Source: Ulva prolifera (taxonomy: Eukaryota; Chlorophyta; Ulvophyceae; Ulvales; Ulvaceae). From it: a stretch of DNA of 64,000 bases. The position numbers and the translations under genes were made by a program. Below the pieces are notes generated by a model. It saw nothing but the letters and a program-made list of their open reading frames with translations, was not told the origin of the DNA and searched no databases. This document shows, piece by piece, positions 1-12,466 of the stretch (positions are counted from its first letter, which is position 1; the number at the start of each line of letters is the position of its first letter). Where the stretch lies: contig CM041200.1 of assembly GCA_023078555.1 (NCBI GenBank), positions 5,929,361-5,993,360 of the forward strand, given 5' to 3'.

Positions 1-390
1 AAGATCGCCAGATCTCGCGGGATGCTGCACCCTGATCCGTACAGAGATCAACGAGCAGCGCGATTCCACAGTTCCACAGAGCTATCAGTAGCGAGGACAG
101 CACAAAGCAGGGATGGGCCTGGGCACATATATTCCAAGTGTTTTGCTGTGATCGACACAATTACCTTTGGTCGATTGGGGCGCTTCTGTTCCAGTGATTC
201 CATCTGTGCTGCATTGTTACCCCTCTCTTTCTCTCCTGTCGTTTCTGTACGCTCGCTAGGGTGCCCAGCTCCCTGCGCTACCCGACAATTCAACAATCTC
301 CCACCTTCACCTCCGATCCTCGCCCGAACACGGAAGGATTCAACTCCTACCGACAGCGACGACCATGAACTTGAGGTTCTACACCACACA

Positions 391-843
391 ATGGCAGCCG
401 CCCCGGAAGTTGCGGACGACGAGATGCCCCAGCCCAAGACTCGTCGAAGCGACACAGCAGACATGGACATACATGAGGATGAACCGGTACGCCTTGATCT
501 GTACATACCTCCATAGGGTTGACATAAACTGTGCTGGCATAAGCCCAAGCTCAAGTACGCACGTTCATGATGCTGTAGTGAGCTTGCTGATGCGCATCAA
601 TGCTATGTGTCGTATACATGCTGGTCCTGTTGTTTCAGTAGGTGCGAGAGATCGTGTGACAGCAACGTTGTTCTGCAGAAGGCAAAGAAGAACGATACGC
701 ATCCGGCTTTGGAGAAGCGATTGGCAGACGCCGACAGAGAGTCTCTCACGATTGCATGCAAGGTTCTCAATGAAAAAATAGCCAAGTCTCTGGACGAATT
801 AGCGAAGCTGGCATCCGGCCCTGCCCGCGTAAATCCGGGGTAA
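391..843 (+). CDS. Small two-exon gene, hypothetical charged protein (86 aa)
   Basis: No family is recognised. ATG at 391 opens exon 1 (391-486, 32 codons, Asp/Glu-rich). It ends exactly at a GTACGC donor at 487. The acceptor TTCTGCAG ends at 678, and exon 2 (679-843) joins in phase 0 and stops with TAA at 841. Exon 2 is Lys/Leu/Ala-rich and looks like a short amphipathic helix or coiled coil. An alternative acceptor at 642 would put TAG directly in frame, so it was not used. The phase match supports the model, but there is no homology evidence. The gene lies just left of the large duplication and is not repeated in copy 2. Confidence 0.45.
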
Positions 844-1357
844 ATAAATCACATAAATGTGCCAGATCGATATCATATGCAGCAAATGAGTGCCGTCGTG
901 ATTGCCGCGGTCTGATGTACATCACGTCACACTGGAGACATAGGCGACGTCCCACGCCAGAGGTCGGTGAACCTGTGGGAAGAAAGACTCACCTGAACAC
1001 GCCTAATATGTACTAAATGACGAAAGTTGTCAAGCGCACGTGGCCAATTGGGGACAAGGCACCCCAGTACAAAACATGACTGATCCTGTGCCAGCCCGCG
1101 CGATCTTAACACTAGCACGCTCCTTGCCTCTCGAAATTGTCAATCGGATAGTGCCGGCCCGAAGTGTACCAGATATGTCGCTGCTGACAGCTGTGAAGCC
1201 CAGGCCATTCCAACATGCATAGTACCCACGCGCACAGGCCGGGCAACACGCACGTGCATGCACTGTTGCGCTGAATTACACCAGGCCTTGCATGCGGTGC
1301 TACCTGCCTCTTCAACTTTTTCCTTGTACCTTGCCGCGATTGCCGAGGAACGGGGGC

Positions 1358-1369
1358 GGGGGGGGGGGG
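1358..1369 (+). repeat. Poly(G) run, 12 G (42 G in copy 2)
   Basis: A homopurine run directly preceded by CGGGGGC. The matching position in copy 2 (23600-23641) has 42 consecutive G. Confidence 0.95.
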
Positions 1370-2320
1370 TTGTCAGCACCGCTGATGATTCGAAGGAACA
1401 CACAACCTGTACTAAACATCAAGCTTTCCCGCACAGCTTCGCGTTGCGGGATTTTGTAAACCCCGTACGTGTGCAGGAGCACCTGTGATTACACGAACAA
1501 TTTTTCCGTTGCAACGGCGCGCGGCGTCGGTAAACCGACACAGTCTCATGAGATCTCAGCGCGATTGGGTCCCATGGGGGTCTGCCCACATGCCAGAATG
1601 CCGTTATCGGTTGCGCGTGTGAATTGCGCGTATGTCAACTCCGTCGTCTTGCCGGGCGTGGCCGTCTTGCCGGGCGTGGCCGAGGTGTCAGAGGCCTGAT
1701 CTGACCTGGCGAATTCAACCGTCCCTATCTCCGAGTTAAGATAAGGCGTCACTGTAGTTGACCAGACTCTGGACACACATACTGTGTTGTGTACGAGCAG
1801 AGGTCGGTGAGCAGGTAACACAGATATGGGCACCCCAGCTCCTGCGACACCCTGGCCACCTCGAACCCCCCCCTGCCGCCGGTGCGTCAGCTCGCAGAGT
1901 TTCGGCGTGGGTCGCTTCACACGGGCGCGTTGCCTAGCTGTTGCGGCCCCGGCAGCTGGATCGGACACCGGCGCCGGCGCCGCATCCTCGTGCGCAGCTG
2001 GCGGCGGCGGCGGGGCTGCAAGCAGCTGCCCCGCACGCGACTCGATGCGAAAGGCCCGCAACTTGGGAGGCAGGCAGCGGTGGGTCATGGGGGGATGGGC
2101 CTGGCGGGCGAGCATGGACCTGCTACGGGGTGTCCGCACGCCGTGCACGGACGAACCCCGCCGTGCGTGGGATGCGCATGGATGCCACACATGCGTGGGA
2201 AGCGGTATGGCGCCATATTCATTGAATGGTATTGGGGCGCCAAGTGTAGTTCCTTGACGTGAGAGTGAAGTTTATCGCATCGTCGAGATCATGTGGCTGT
2301 ATCAACGTGCCACATTGTGC

Positions 2321-2358
2321 ACGTAAATCCGCCCGCGTAAATCCCGCCCGCGTAAATG
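2321..2358 (+). repeat. Short tandem repeat, about 14-bp unit
   Basis: Nearly three copies of a unit close to CGCCCGCGTAAATC, present in both duplication copies. A related string, GCCCGCGTAAATCC, covers the end of the small gene near 827. Confidence 0.8.
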
Positions 2359-3778
2359 GTAAAGCAGCTCGAAGAATCCATTAAACAGGACACAGTATGC
2401 CACCGTGAATCTCAACGATTTGGACCGACGACGGATGTGCATGCAACATGTGTGTAGTGTCAGCGGTATGATACAGCGGCGGGGCGTGCAGGAGGAGAGC
2501 CGGGCCCTTCAGCAGACCTTGATTGAGATGCTGACTTGAGTGGGGTGAAGACTCAGGTTGAAGATGACCCGGAAGAAGTCTGTCAATTAGTTGTATACCA
2601 ACGTGGGCTCAGAAGAAACTGTCGCTGAACACGGGCGGTGCTCGTGACTGAGTGTATGAGTGGAGTATATGACATGTTAGAGGTGGCACTACCTGTTATA
2701 GTAGTAATGTCGTTCCGTATGGACATGCAGAGGTCACAAGGTGACGAGATCTCAATGTAAGCAATGTCTATGATAGTCTATGATTGCCTATGCAAGCCAT
2801 GACCACCTGCCTAAGAACTCGTGTGAACACATCACCTGTCTTGCTCCGGAACCATGGTGTACATGCTGCTTGTATATGCACTCAAAACTGCCTTTCCCAC
2901 AGGACCGTATGTCAAGTGGTGTGCGCCAATCGCGATTCTCTGTCGAAAACGTGGTACACCTGTTACAATAGAGTGAATGGGAGAGAACAAACACCGATAT
3001 CGAGTCACATCCGAATCAACGGCAACATACACGTGGCACACATGTAAAGGAGGCCTCGCTGACCTCACCACGTACGTCATCTGCCTCCAGCACGATCGGT
3101 CAGAGAGTAACCCCTCATGAACCATCATGTTCTTCTAGGCATCCGGACGGCTTCCGCAAGGCTCTGCCGGAACGTCCCTGGATCCGTCACCATTCCGATA
3201 TTTTAAGCATTCTTCCTCAAACAGTCCTCAAGATGCATTGCGGATCCTTCGCACGTTCCGGCACCACTCCGAAGACGTTCCGGCGGTACACCCACGTGGA
3301 GTGCACTTGGAAGCCACCCGGTCGGAACGCTCGCGGAACTTCCTCCCACACTCCGGGCTGCCTTCCGGACGCTCCGCCAACAGTCCTTTCGCCGTTCCGG
3401 GGGCTCCGCCACGCCTCCGCCCCTCTTCCGCGAGCCGTCCTCGCACCTTCCTCACCACCACGTCACCATTCTCCTAGTGAACGCCACCAGAGCATGCATG
3501 ACACCAGATGCCAAACCATGTCAAACCCGACCACGGCGCCCTAGCACATCATGCTGGCAGACACTGTTTGTGTGGGGGGGGGTTGCGGTGTGTGTGGGGG
3601 TGCCGTCATAATGTGGGTGTGTTTGTGGGTGTTTGTTTTTTTTGGTCGTTGTCTGCGCTTTGGCTTGTGCATGCGCTAATCGCGGCTGTGGCGTGGGTGC
3701 GCTGGCCTGGCTTGGTGCGTATGGTCGTGCGATGCTCGCTATCTTTGCCGCGCAGCCCGGCTCGCCGCCTCTGTCCCC

Positions 3779-4090
3779 GTGACGCCCTGGGCAAAGTATC
3801 ATTGCAAGCCAAGCCCTTCCGGCGTCCAGGCATGGCTCCCTTGTCTCGTCTTTGGGATCGTTGACAGCACAATGTTCCAAGAGTTCCTAGTCGGAGGGCT
3901 ACAACATGTTCCATCTGGAGGTGGGTCAGTAATCATTGATTCACAGCCTCTGACTGTGGCTCTCGTGGCAGCAACGCTCTTCGGAGAGCCGCTCACATCC
4001 GTGGGTGTTGGCGGTTCATCTCATGCCACAGCGCGAGCTCCCGGTCGAGTGCAGGGCACAACACCGGCTCCACCTACACCAGCACCATGA
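3779..4090 (+). CDS. EamA/DMT-family transporter-like exon (copy 1)
   Basis: The informative part is residues about 25-75. A hydrophobic segment is followed by a Gly/Ser-rich turn, the motif SVIIDSQPLTVAL and then LFGEPLT. This pattern is characteristic of the C-terminal EamA repeat in drug/metabolite transporters, and closest from memory to the chloroplast WAT1-related (At3g02690-type) proteins of plants and algae. Such proteins are polytopic carriers. Only about one EamA helix pair is visible here. After LTSVGVGG the expected last helix is missing and the frame turns Pro/Thr-rich before TGA, so this is either one exon of a larger gene or a relic. The true start is unknown; the listed start is the nearest open-frame start and is probably intronic. 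Confidence 0.45.
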   Translation: MTPWAKYHCKPSPSGVQAWLPCLVFGIVDSTMFQEFLVGGLQHVPSGGGSVIIDSQPLTVALVAATLFGEPLTSVGVGGSSHATARAPGRVQGTTPAPPTPAP

Positions 4091-4334
4091 CCGCTGTATG
4101 CATCCCAGGATCATAGTCAATTGGCTGCTGGACATGAAAACAGCGACCACGTGATGCATGGCAAAACACCAGGAAATGTTGGCCTGTGTATTGCAAACGC
4201 TGCTCTGCAGGACAGCAGAGTCCACCAGGGGGTGCAGTGCAGCGGGACATACGCAGACTGATGCATAGAGGCGTCCTGGGCGCACACACGATCGATGGCT
4301 GGATGTATGGTCGTCATCGGGAGCAGCGCCCAGA

Positions 4335-4391
4335 AATTGCCTGTGCGGTGGCTAGCCTCCTAGTCCTGGGCTGGCCACCGCACAGGCAATT
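4335..4391 (+). ncRNA. 23-bp near-perfect hairpin (copy 1)
   Basis: Left arm 4335-4357, loop 4358-4368, right arm 4369-4391. The arms pair over 23 positions with a single G-U wobble; the outer 18 bp are perfect. The loop is 11 nt. Copy 2 carries the same structure. It could be a small-RNA precursor or a cruciform, or the remnant of an inverted-repeat element. Nothing in the sequence decides which. Confidence 0.45.
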
Positions 4392-5061
4392 CAAGGGTCC
4401 TGCTTTTCTTTGGTACAAGCAGTCCGGTGATTTCCTAGATGCAGACTCACCAGGGTGATCTGCTAGCACGAGTAGAGAAACAAAATATCAGAAAGACATG
4501 GTGCACTTGGTCTCAGGCAACAGGCAGCCTATATCTCGAGATAGGCGACTACAGGCGCTTGCTCTCCGGCCAGGCCAGAGTTACTAGTACTGCCTCATAT
4601 GCCATTGCGCAAGATCGAAACTGGCTCACAACTTCGGCCTGGGTATCCTGCATGCAACGTACGGCACACAACCGTAGCCCGGTTTTTGGAGCCCATGATT
4701 TCTGCAGGCTGTCGATGTCATGACTGGGACGGCTGCGCATTCGTGCATACCTACCACATGGAGACGGCCCGCACAGCATACGCAAAGCATGCATGGCCTA
4801 CATGGCAGCTTGATCATAAATTCATTCATTCCTGCGGATGCCTGCAACTCTGGACAATAGACTGGTAGCTACAGCCCCTTATAATTGCAAATTTGACCGC
4901 ATTCGAATGATCAGGACAGCAGCCAGCCCATCGCCTGGGTGGGTTGCTCAGGCTATAATGTGGTTTTAAAAAACCTCGTGTGCAGGTCTTGTTCACAAGC
5001 ACGCGGTCTGTTCATTTACATATGTGCTTGGGAGTACTGGCAGCAGTGGTGAAGTCCTGGA

Positions 5062-5076
5062 GGGGGGGGGGGGGGG
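5062..5076 (+). repeat. Poly(G) run, 15 G (25 G in copy 2)
   Basis: Homopolymer at the position matching 35556-35580 in copy 2, where it is 25 G long. Confidence 0.95.
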
Positions 5077-6628
5077 TGGATGACGCCACCTGAATGGAAC
5101 AGGGCGGGCGAAGCAATGCCCAGGTACTAGCAGATTTGATTGGAAGGACTCAATTGTTCAGGAATGAGCGACAAGGCAAGTAAATGTGGCGATCCATTGG
5201 TACAGCGATATTGCCACTGGATTGCCACTACACGTGGATTCATGAAGCGTATGGTCCGCACCACAAATCACTGCTCTGCCTCAGGCCGTCAACAGTGTTC
5301 TCGTTTGAAAGAAACATCTCATTTCACGACTGAGTTGCGACTCACTTGCAATGATGCAGGTCCGAGCTCAGACATTGTATGTGCAAGGTTGTGAATGTTT
5401 GTAGACATCCCATCTCGGACTTTACATTGCAGTCGTGTCTGACATGGAATGCGTTCATACCCTAATGTGATTTCCCTACTTGTGTTTGCCCTGGTACGGC
5501 ACGCTGGAAGTGTATTCATGCTGATCATGCTACATGTAGACATGAACCATGTGCTCGCACACAACAAATCGCAGATGTCAAAGGTAAATTTCACTTCACG
5601 ATCCATGCTGCGACTGGGGCAAGGACTGCGGGCTGTGGGCGCAAAACCAGTTGGAATCACAGGGCTCCTGCAGCTGTCGGGGTTTGTTACAATGCGTAAG
5701 GTGCCCTCGCCACGGAAACGCGGCCGCAGTCATGCGCAACAGCACCGTCGTCGCCGTCGACCCTCGAACACAAGCAAAAGACATTGCACTACCGTTCTGC
5801 GCTGTCGCCTACATGAACGCTCACATCAATGTCGAGTCATTGAACCATGTTCAAGAGACGTGGTATTGATGCTGCGCACTGTGTAGCCTTCGCGACAGCA
5901 GCTGAGAGCACCGCGCATGCAATCATTTGTAACTTGCAATTCCATTGTGCGTTGGCCGTTACCCAGGCCTGTGCGCATGCTTGGCGTGGCACCGCCGCGC
6001 CTGTATGGCGTGGCGCAACATTTTCGACCCCAAGGATTCCAAATCCTGCACTCGATCGGCCTGAAACCATACACTGGCTAATATCGTTGCGTATCGCGGA
6101 CGTCGCTGGTCAGTGCTTGCTTCGCGAATCTGAAGCCGGGGGTGGCTCTGAAGCCGGGGCTAGGCATGTTGAATTTTGATCGTTCGTGGCGCATTTGGGC
6201 TTCGGCAAGCGCTTTGGCTGCTCACACAAGCAGCGATTACGCAATTGTTGACATGCCTTGGATCACGTCATTCCCGGGGCGCGTCTCGATCGAGCGTCGT
6301 CGCTCAACGACTTGCCAGCCTCCTACCATACGCATTCTTTCATGCACTGACTGGCAGCTCTCTTGTAGACACGCGTTCCTGCTGCGAAGAGGCCATTCGC
6401 CTGCCTGGACAGCGGGAGCCAACTCACAACGGAAGCTTACATATCAAGTTGTCAGATTGTAGTCGAATCAGGCAAATATGCTCGAATTCGGGCTGTCGAT
6501 GGTTGGATGCTGTCCTGTTCAAGATCCCACTGTCTCGTCACAGCTACCGACGCCACGCTGCTCCCTTCAATCACAACATACATGAGTTAGTCTGGAGCAG
6601 ATAATGGTGCGCTGGAAGGTGGTACATC

Positions 6629-8833
6629 ATGGGTAGTTGGTGGCAGTCTCAGCTGAACTTCGCTGAAGGCCTTCTTGACCAAGTGGATAAGAAGGTCACG
6701 TCTGCTGTCGGTGCAAATGAAGACCAGCCTGGTGGTAATTCATCATCTGATCGGGAAGGTACGTGCGTGCTTGCTTGTGCTCGTGAACCTGGATCAATGT
6801 GTTGAAACTGTTTGCCCACGCACCATGCGCGCTCGAATACGTGATCATCAACACGTTGCAGGCTTAAAGTCCTATGCATCACGCACAGCTCAGCCGTCGG
6901 CATCTTCTGGGCCTGGTGCAAGGCGTGCTAGCCCTGTCTCGCAACAAGCACAGCCTCGGACGCGAGCGAGCCCGAGCTCCCTGAAACTGCCCTCCAAGAA
7001 AGTACGTCCGACGGCGACCTCAACAACGTCCGCGTCCAACACTGATACGCAGAGTCACGCCGCAGGTGCGATCGATGCTGCGTGAGAGAATATTCATAGG
7101 TCACACGTCTCGGCGACGATTGGCGCAGTGAAAGCAGACAGGTTGTCACATGCAGAGACTCCCAAGCAGTCTCCCAAGTCTCCTCTACCTGTTCATCCTG
7201 CGACAAAGGGTGGTTTGCACAAGAAGCATGGCCGGACACCAGGCTCACCAGCTGCAGAGGCTTCAGGCTGGACTGCACCTGCAGACCTCCGCACATCTCG
7301 CAAGTCACTCCCACCGGAGCTCTTTTCAAGGCCGACTCGAGCTCGTGGCAGGCTCAGCCACGCTCCCCCATGGCAAAGGTCTCACCTGCCAAGACGCCAG
7401 ACTCAGCCACAGCCAAGCCAGCAATCACAAAATCCCGATTTGCAGCCATACCCCCACCACCTCCACCGCTCCTCCCTTCCAGGGTGACACCACCTACGTC
7501 CACACCACCACCTCCAGCCCACACGCTGGTGCCAGAGCCACCTCTGCCTCCTGCTGCACCTGCCCTGTCCTGCGCACTTGAATCGCCATCGAAGCAGCAG
7601 ACAGCAAACGGGACTCCTTCAGACGACCAGGCAGCCACTACCACAAATTCTCCAGCTTCTCCACAAGGAGACAGTCACGGCATAACCGCTGCAGAGCCTC
7701 CCGTTGCAGAGGCATCGAGCCCGGAGGCGCAGGGGCACGGTGCCCAGGGCACATCAGCGCCCGACACCGGGGCTGCAGGGCAAGCTCAAGACGCAGAGCT
7801 CAGAGCTGCATGGTGGTCAGAGGCGGCGCAGCCGCAGGTGCGACCTGGCCCCACCATGCCCTGCCCCAATGCATCTCACATGTGGCTGCACCATCTGTCT
7901 CGGTGTGCTGTCCCAGGGGACCACAAACGACTGCCCGCGAAAGGCAATGGCATGCAGTTTCCCATCATGGCACACTGCCACGCCTTGACTCACCAATCAG
8001 TATCGATTTCATGCCCAAATCTGTACAGTTCGTGAAGCTGGAGGCAATGCACATGGTTGTCTGTGGCCGCGGTGCTTTGTGTTTGCAGATACGTGCATGT
8101 GCGTTCCTGACTTGACTGCGGCGTGTGTGTTTCTCTGGTCTGAAACGCTTGCGTGTGCCGCCCACATCCAGTGTTACCATGGCCCGGGCGCTGGTACGCT
8201 CCATCTCATGGCATGTGCCGCCATCGCACGTGGTGCAATGCTTCCGCATGAGCATGCATGAGCGTAAGCGAGTGGTGTTCATCCGCTCATTGGGGTTGCC
8301 TTGCAGGCACCACCATCAACAGATGCTGCCACAGGAGAGGACCAGGATGCTGTGCATGCTACGCCAGCAGAGCAGTGGGCCGCCGACGGCACCCCATCCC
8401 CAGACAGCGGCGACGGCAGTGCCGCAATGAATGGCGGCCACGCAAGCACCACGGCCGCGTCGAATGGCGCCGAGGCCGGGGGCGTCCTCACCAGCTGGCA
8501 GCTAGCGGCACTTCCACCACGGAGCCCTCTTCCGAGCTGCTGCCGGAGACCGCCCCGACGGCCCCCCCGGCCGCCGCGACGCCTGACGCAGCCGCTATGC
8601 AGCGCCTCCGCGATGAGCTGACGTCCGCGCAGGGCCGCGCCGCCGTGGCGGAGTCCGGGCTTGCTGAGGCTCGCGACAACGCGGCCGCAGCGGAGGCGCG
8701 GGCGGACGCGCCCGAGACGCGTGCCGACGCGGCGGCGGGCGCCGCCGCCGCCGCGGAGGCGCAGGGTGCGCTCGCGGATGCACAGGAGCGGACGAAGGCC
8801 GCAGTGGACTCGGCGGCGGCGGCGCGGAGCAAG
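6629..8833 (+). CDS. Golgin-84-like coiled-coil protein, multi-exon, partial model (copy 1)
   Basis: Exon 1 is 6629-6758, intron 1 is 6759-6861 (GTACGT…GCAG), exon 2 is 6862-7065, intron 2 is 7066-7128 and exon 3 starts at 7129. All junctions agree in phase 1. The N-terminus begins MGSWWQSQLN, followed by AEGLLDQVDKKV. This layout recalls golgin-84 and plant golgin candidates, Golgi tethers that open with a short tryptophan-containing amphipathic helix. A long Ser/Pro/Lys-rich region follows, with polyproline near 7445-7475. After a probable intron beginning near 7840 and ending near 8306, an Ala/Glu/Arg-rich coiled coil occupies about 8590-8833. Two frame changes, near 7320 and 8490, are not explained by good introns. 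I did not find the C-terminal anchor. The family call is tentative. Confidence 0.45.
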
Positions 8834-9110
8834 GTTGTAACTGCCGTGCTGCGCACCGTTATGCATCAACTGCGAGGCGTTGCCATGCCAGTGCAGGATC
8901 AACACGAACGCCGCGGCGGTGATTCTGCGGGGCGACATCACCGGTCATGGCTTCCGCCCTGGGCTAAAGCTCTCCTTCCTCCGTGCCTCCCAGCCCACAC
9001 CCGCCCAGATCTACTACTCCACCGTCTACCCCTACTTCTTCGTCTCCACCTCGGTTCAGCCTGCACCGGCCCGAGGGGCGCATGTGTGTTGCACAACCCA
9101 CACCTGTGAC

Positions 9111-10018
9111 ACCGAAGCGCCGGACTCTGGCCGAGCGCCACCTCCTGCTCGTGGATCCAGTGGCACTGACGTGGCTGAGCTGGTGGAGGAGGCGGCGCCT
9201 GACGTCCACGTTGCGTGCTTCGATGCCGAGGACCTCATGCATGTCATCGACGCGGTTGTGAAGAACCTGGCGGAGCAGGACGTGCGCGACGCAGCGCACG
9301 CACGGCGACGACGTCGGCCTCGAGGCGGAGCTCGTGCCGGTGCCATTCGGGGTTCCTGAGAGAGTGTACGATGCTGGCGGGGGCGGTGAGGGGTTCACCG
9401 CTAAGGAGCTGGCGCAGGCGGCCAGCAGCAGACGCTCGACTGTGGTGCGCCTCTCATCCCGAAGCTTAGGTCTCCACCAGTCGATGCAAGGACTGTCCAT
9501 TATCACTGGTGTTGATACCAGGACAGGCAGGATCACCTGCCGTCGCGCCCCTGGGGTGCCTGAACGCGGTTCGGACGGTGGGCGGTCCAGGGTGCCTGGA
9601 AGGTCTGCAATGCCATCCCTTTGCATTTGTTGCTGTGAGCACCGGTCACAATCTGATGAGATAAGGCTGTTCCCAGAATACAAGTATCATGGTAGCAGCT
9701 GGTCAGAGGAACACGTGCTGAGCGTCACGCCAGGCTGGTGACGGCCGAGGCACTGCGCTGGTACACAGCACTACCCGCAGAGCCGCTGCGTCAGGGTATG
9801 GACACCTCGCAGGGCAAGCACACGCTGACGGCGCTGGGGTGTGCTGTGCAGAGCAGTACGCGGCGATCGCCCGCCGCCTGCCTCAGTTCGCGGCATGGAA
9901 GGCCCAGCACACCGACCGCAACAGCGTTGTCAGCCACGCCAACATCCCCGCTGCCTCCGGCACGCCCTTCTCTCATCGCGGCGGAGGCTCGCATCGGGGC
10001 TCGGCGGGCCGCAGCTGA
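9111..10018 (+). CDS. Unidentified multi-exon gene, 3' part (copy 1)
   Basis: Three stretches have a strong third-position G/C bias and sensible protein composition. They are 9165-9300 (acidic/helical), 9298-9460 (Gly-rich turn with VYDAGGGGEGF) and a terminal exon 9852-10018. The terminal exon follows GTGCTGTGCAG, ends in TGA, and contains LPQFAAWKAQHTD and a Ser/Gly/His tail. The first two lie in different frames with no convincing intron between them, so there is either an indel or a missed exon. It may continue the upstream coiled-coil gene or be a separate gene. I do not recognise the family. The copy at 39615-40522 is identical. Confidence 0.3.
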
Positions 10019-12466
10019 CGGCACGGCCGAGATGCAGGCGGGCGGTACTAGCGCTGCTGACAACGTTGTCAGAGTTCACTCTGCTGTCACACCTGGAGAA
10101 GTTGCGTCCCATATGGTAGTGCTGCATGATGTCGCTCAGGCGGCATGATCATGTGCACGTGTGCGGCTGCGGGGTGTTGTGCAGATGGGGCTATGTGTAT
10201 TTCAAGGACAATTGTTGCTTTAAAGCCGGAGGGGCCGGTGGCACCGCCCCGACAACGCTGAAGCACACGAACAACCCCAGATGCGCGATGGGGCTATGTG
10301 GCTCAGAGCTGGATATGTTGATATAAAGCGGCATTGCCGTGGCAATGTTGATGCAACAGGGATCAAGTCGTCCAGCTCCAGGACTCTCGAGATAACGGGG
10401 TGACCTGGCAGCCGTTGCATGCGCAGCGAATGGCATCAGATGTAAAGTCGTGCGCTGCCAATCACTGCTGTGTCGGATGAGAGCTGCCGGTGGTATACCT
10501 GAGAAGGCTGTGCTCTCATGCCATGGCGTCCCTTTGGTGCTGTAAGAGGGGCCAATCCACTGCATCAAATCGTATGCATGTTCGCGTCAGGATAGTCGTG
10601 TGATACACTCAAGCGCTCTACACATGTGCCCGGATCTGTGGGGGCCATATGCGCTGTGGGACATGGTAGCTGGCACCCCAGAGCGTCGCTGTGCTTTCAA
10701 AGAGCTTCAAACTGGAGTGCAACAGCAACTCAGCTTCGGCAGGCGTGTGGCCAGTTATGTGTCACGTCAAAAGGGGCCCAGCAGCCTGTCAGCAGCCCCG
10801 TATCGCACCCTGCCAGCCTGCCAACTCCGGTGGCCAGACTCGGGCCTGAAACTCGCATGTGCCATCATGCAGCGCACAAGCTTAAATTTGACACAAATAC
10901 TGCGTTATATCATGTCTACTCAATGTCAGCTGCATCGAACAGCTCTGTGTGTCCTCCGCTCTGGTAGCTGTGGGCCCGGCTCCCCAGCCTAATTATGTCG
11001 ATGCCACCGTTCTCTCGCAAATTGTGTGCCAGCGATGTCACAGCATAGCTTAATTTGATTAGCTGTTGTACCATTCGAATTGTGTCATAGCAGCATGCTG
11101 TGCCTGTATGACGTACAGCACACGTATCCTCGCGTCGAATACGGCTTCTTCAGATCGCAATTACCCGTACCTTCGCATGACCGGCTCCATGAACGCTTCC
11201 GACAGGTGCCTTACAGCGGTACTCACGGATGTCATGCCAATGCCGCGTTGAGTGCGCACACAGGTCCCACGAACAAAACGTGCACATCGTGTGGGTGCCC
11301 GTCTTTGAAGACACATGCGGAGGCTGATGTCTATTCCATAATGTTGCTGCAATCGTGGATCAGGGACACGGGATATCTTGTTGCCAAACGAACCAACACC
11401 ACAGTTGCCGTGGCACAGGCGGTGTGGGCCTTACAGCCCAACTGCTGCAGCAGCATTGGTCCCCACGCTTGATCGCAATGCATTCTTCGCCGTCTCGTTG
11501 CGGGAATCACTGCACTGATCGCAAAAGAGCGTGCCAGCACGCTGTCATCCACATATATAGCTGCTCCACATCAAGGGCCGCACATCTGCAAAAATATTTC
11601 CAACATGGTTGCCTATCCACCTCGACGCACACAGCTGCACCTCGCTACACATAGCTTGACACAATATCCACCAAAATAAGAGGTCCAACTCGATCATCGC
11701 TCAGCCATCGTTGCAGAGCAAGAACATGCCTCTGCAACAAACCGGGAGTCATCAGCAGTGCACGCACAACACGCCCACCTACGATAACTGAGCGGGATCC
11801 TAATGTACATGCATAGGTTCCGGAGTATGTATCCTCTACAGTGGAATGAACACATGCAAACACGGGTGTGCTGTGCGAGAGTCTGGTGAACACACGCACG
11901 GCCCATCACGATGCACACAACGTGCAGCACCTGCAGCTGAATATTGGCAGCTGTACTCCTTGAGATAGGTGCATCAACATACTCACATTTCAGAGCTGTG
12001 CGATCTCCAGTTCCAGAGCGGTAAGCTGGGATGTGCTGCGCGAGTGCCGTAAATCTGCCGTAAATCTGCCGTACTGTGTGCCAGCACAAGCACAGACCAT
12101 CTCCATGCACGCAACGTGCAGCAGCTGCAGCTGAATATCGGCATATACGACAGCAACGTCGCTCCATACACCCGCCATACGGCTTCCTTGCTCGCTGCTT
12201 GCGAGCGACTCGTTGACAGAAACTGCACCTTGGCGACGGAGAAGGGATCAATGTGATATTGAGAACGATATACACGCAACGGTTCTATAAATGGCACGGT
12301 GTTTGCGACGTATTGTTCAGCGCGCAGGCTGCAGCCATACCCGTGCGCCACTACCCGACTTGCGCAGAGAATACCAGGCGGGCTTTCCACAACTCGCCCA
12401 AATGTGCAAGCTACCACAGTATGAGCCGAGAGCCGCACAGGCTTACAATGCACCGCTACTCGGTAC
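10019..12466. other. Copy 1: no recognisable gene
   Basis: Open frames here are short and show no domains. A 37-bp segment containing CGTGCAGCAGCTGCAGCTGA at 12106-12142 has a diverged partner at 11910-11946. Copy 1 also has an extra 11-bp tandem unit (GTAAATCTGCC) near 12050 that copy 2 lacks. Confidence 0.4.

Larger units (their letters stand above)
868..3778. other. Copy 1 left part: no supportable gene
   Basis: Several GC-rich overlapping open frames occur (for example 1546-2190 minus and 1826-2257 plus). They are compositionally biased, and their translations change freely between the two copies, so I do not call them. The stretch holds a poly(G) run, a 14-bp tandem repeat at 2321-2358 and a TTCCGG-rich stretch at about 3130-3460. 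The empty site of the copy-2 TRIM insertion lies near 3027-3036. Confidence 0.5.
4091..6628. other. Copy 1: mostly no recognisable gene
   Basis: Contains the 23-bp hairpin at 4335-4391, the empty site of copia C (CGCAC near 4767-4776) and a poly(G) run. One short plus frame, 5651-5869, has a coding-like codon pattern and could be a terminal exon. It has no recognisable domain. Everything here is repeated almost unchanged in copy 2. Confidence 0.4.

Noticed and set aside
1546..2190. 214-aa minus-strand Pro/Ala-rich frame
   Set aside because: GC-driven open frame. Its counterpart in copy 2 has several radical changes and a different C-terminal part, so there is no sign of constraint.
3130..3480. 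Minus-strand Arg/Gly-rich frame through a TTCCGG-rich stretch
   Set aside because: The pattern is better explained by degenerate short repeats; no domain or intron structure.
8279..8941. 220-aa Arg-rich minus frame and overlapping plus frames across the golgin-like coiled coil
   Set aside because: Shadows of a very GC-rich Ala/Glu coding exon.
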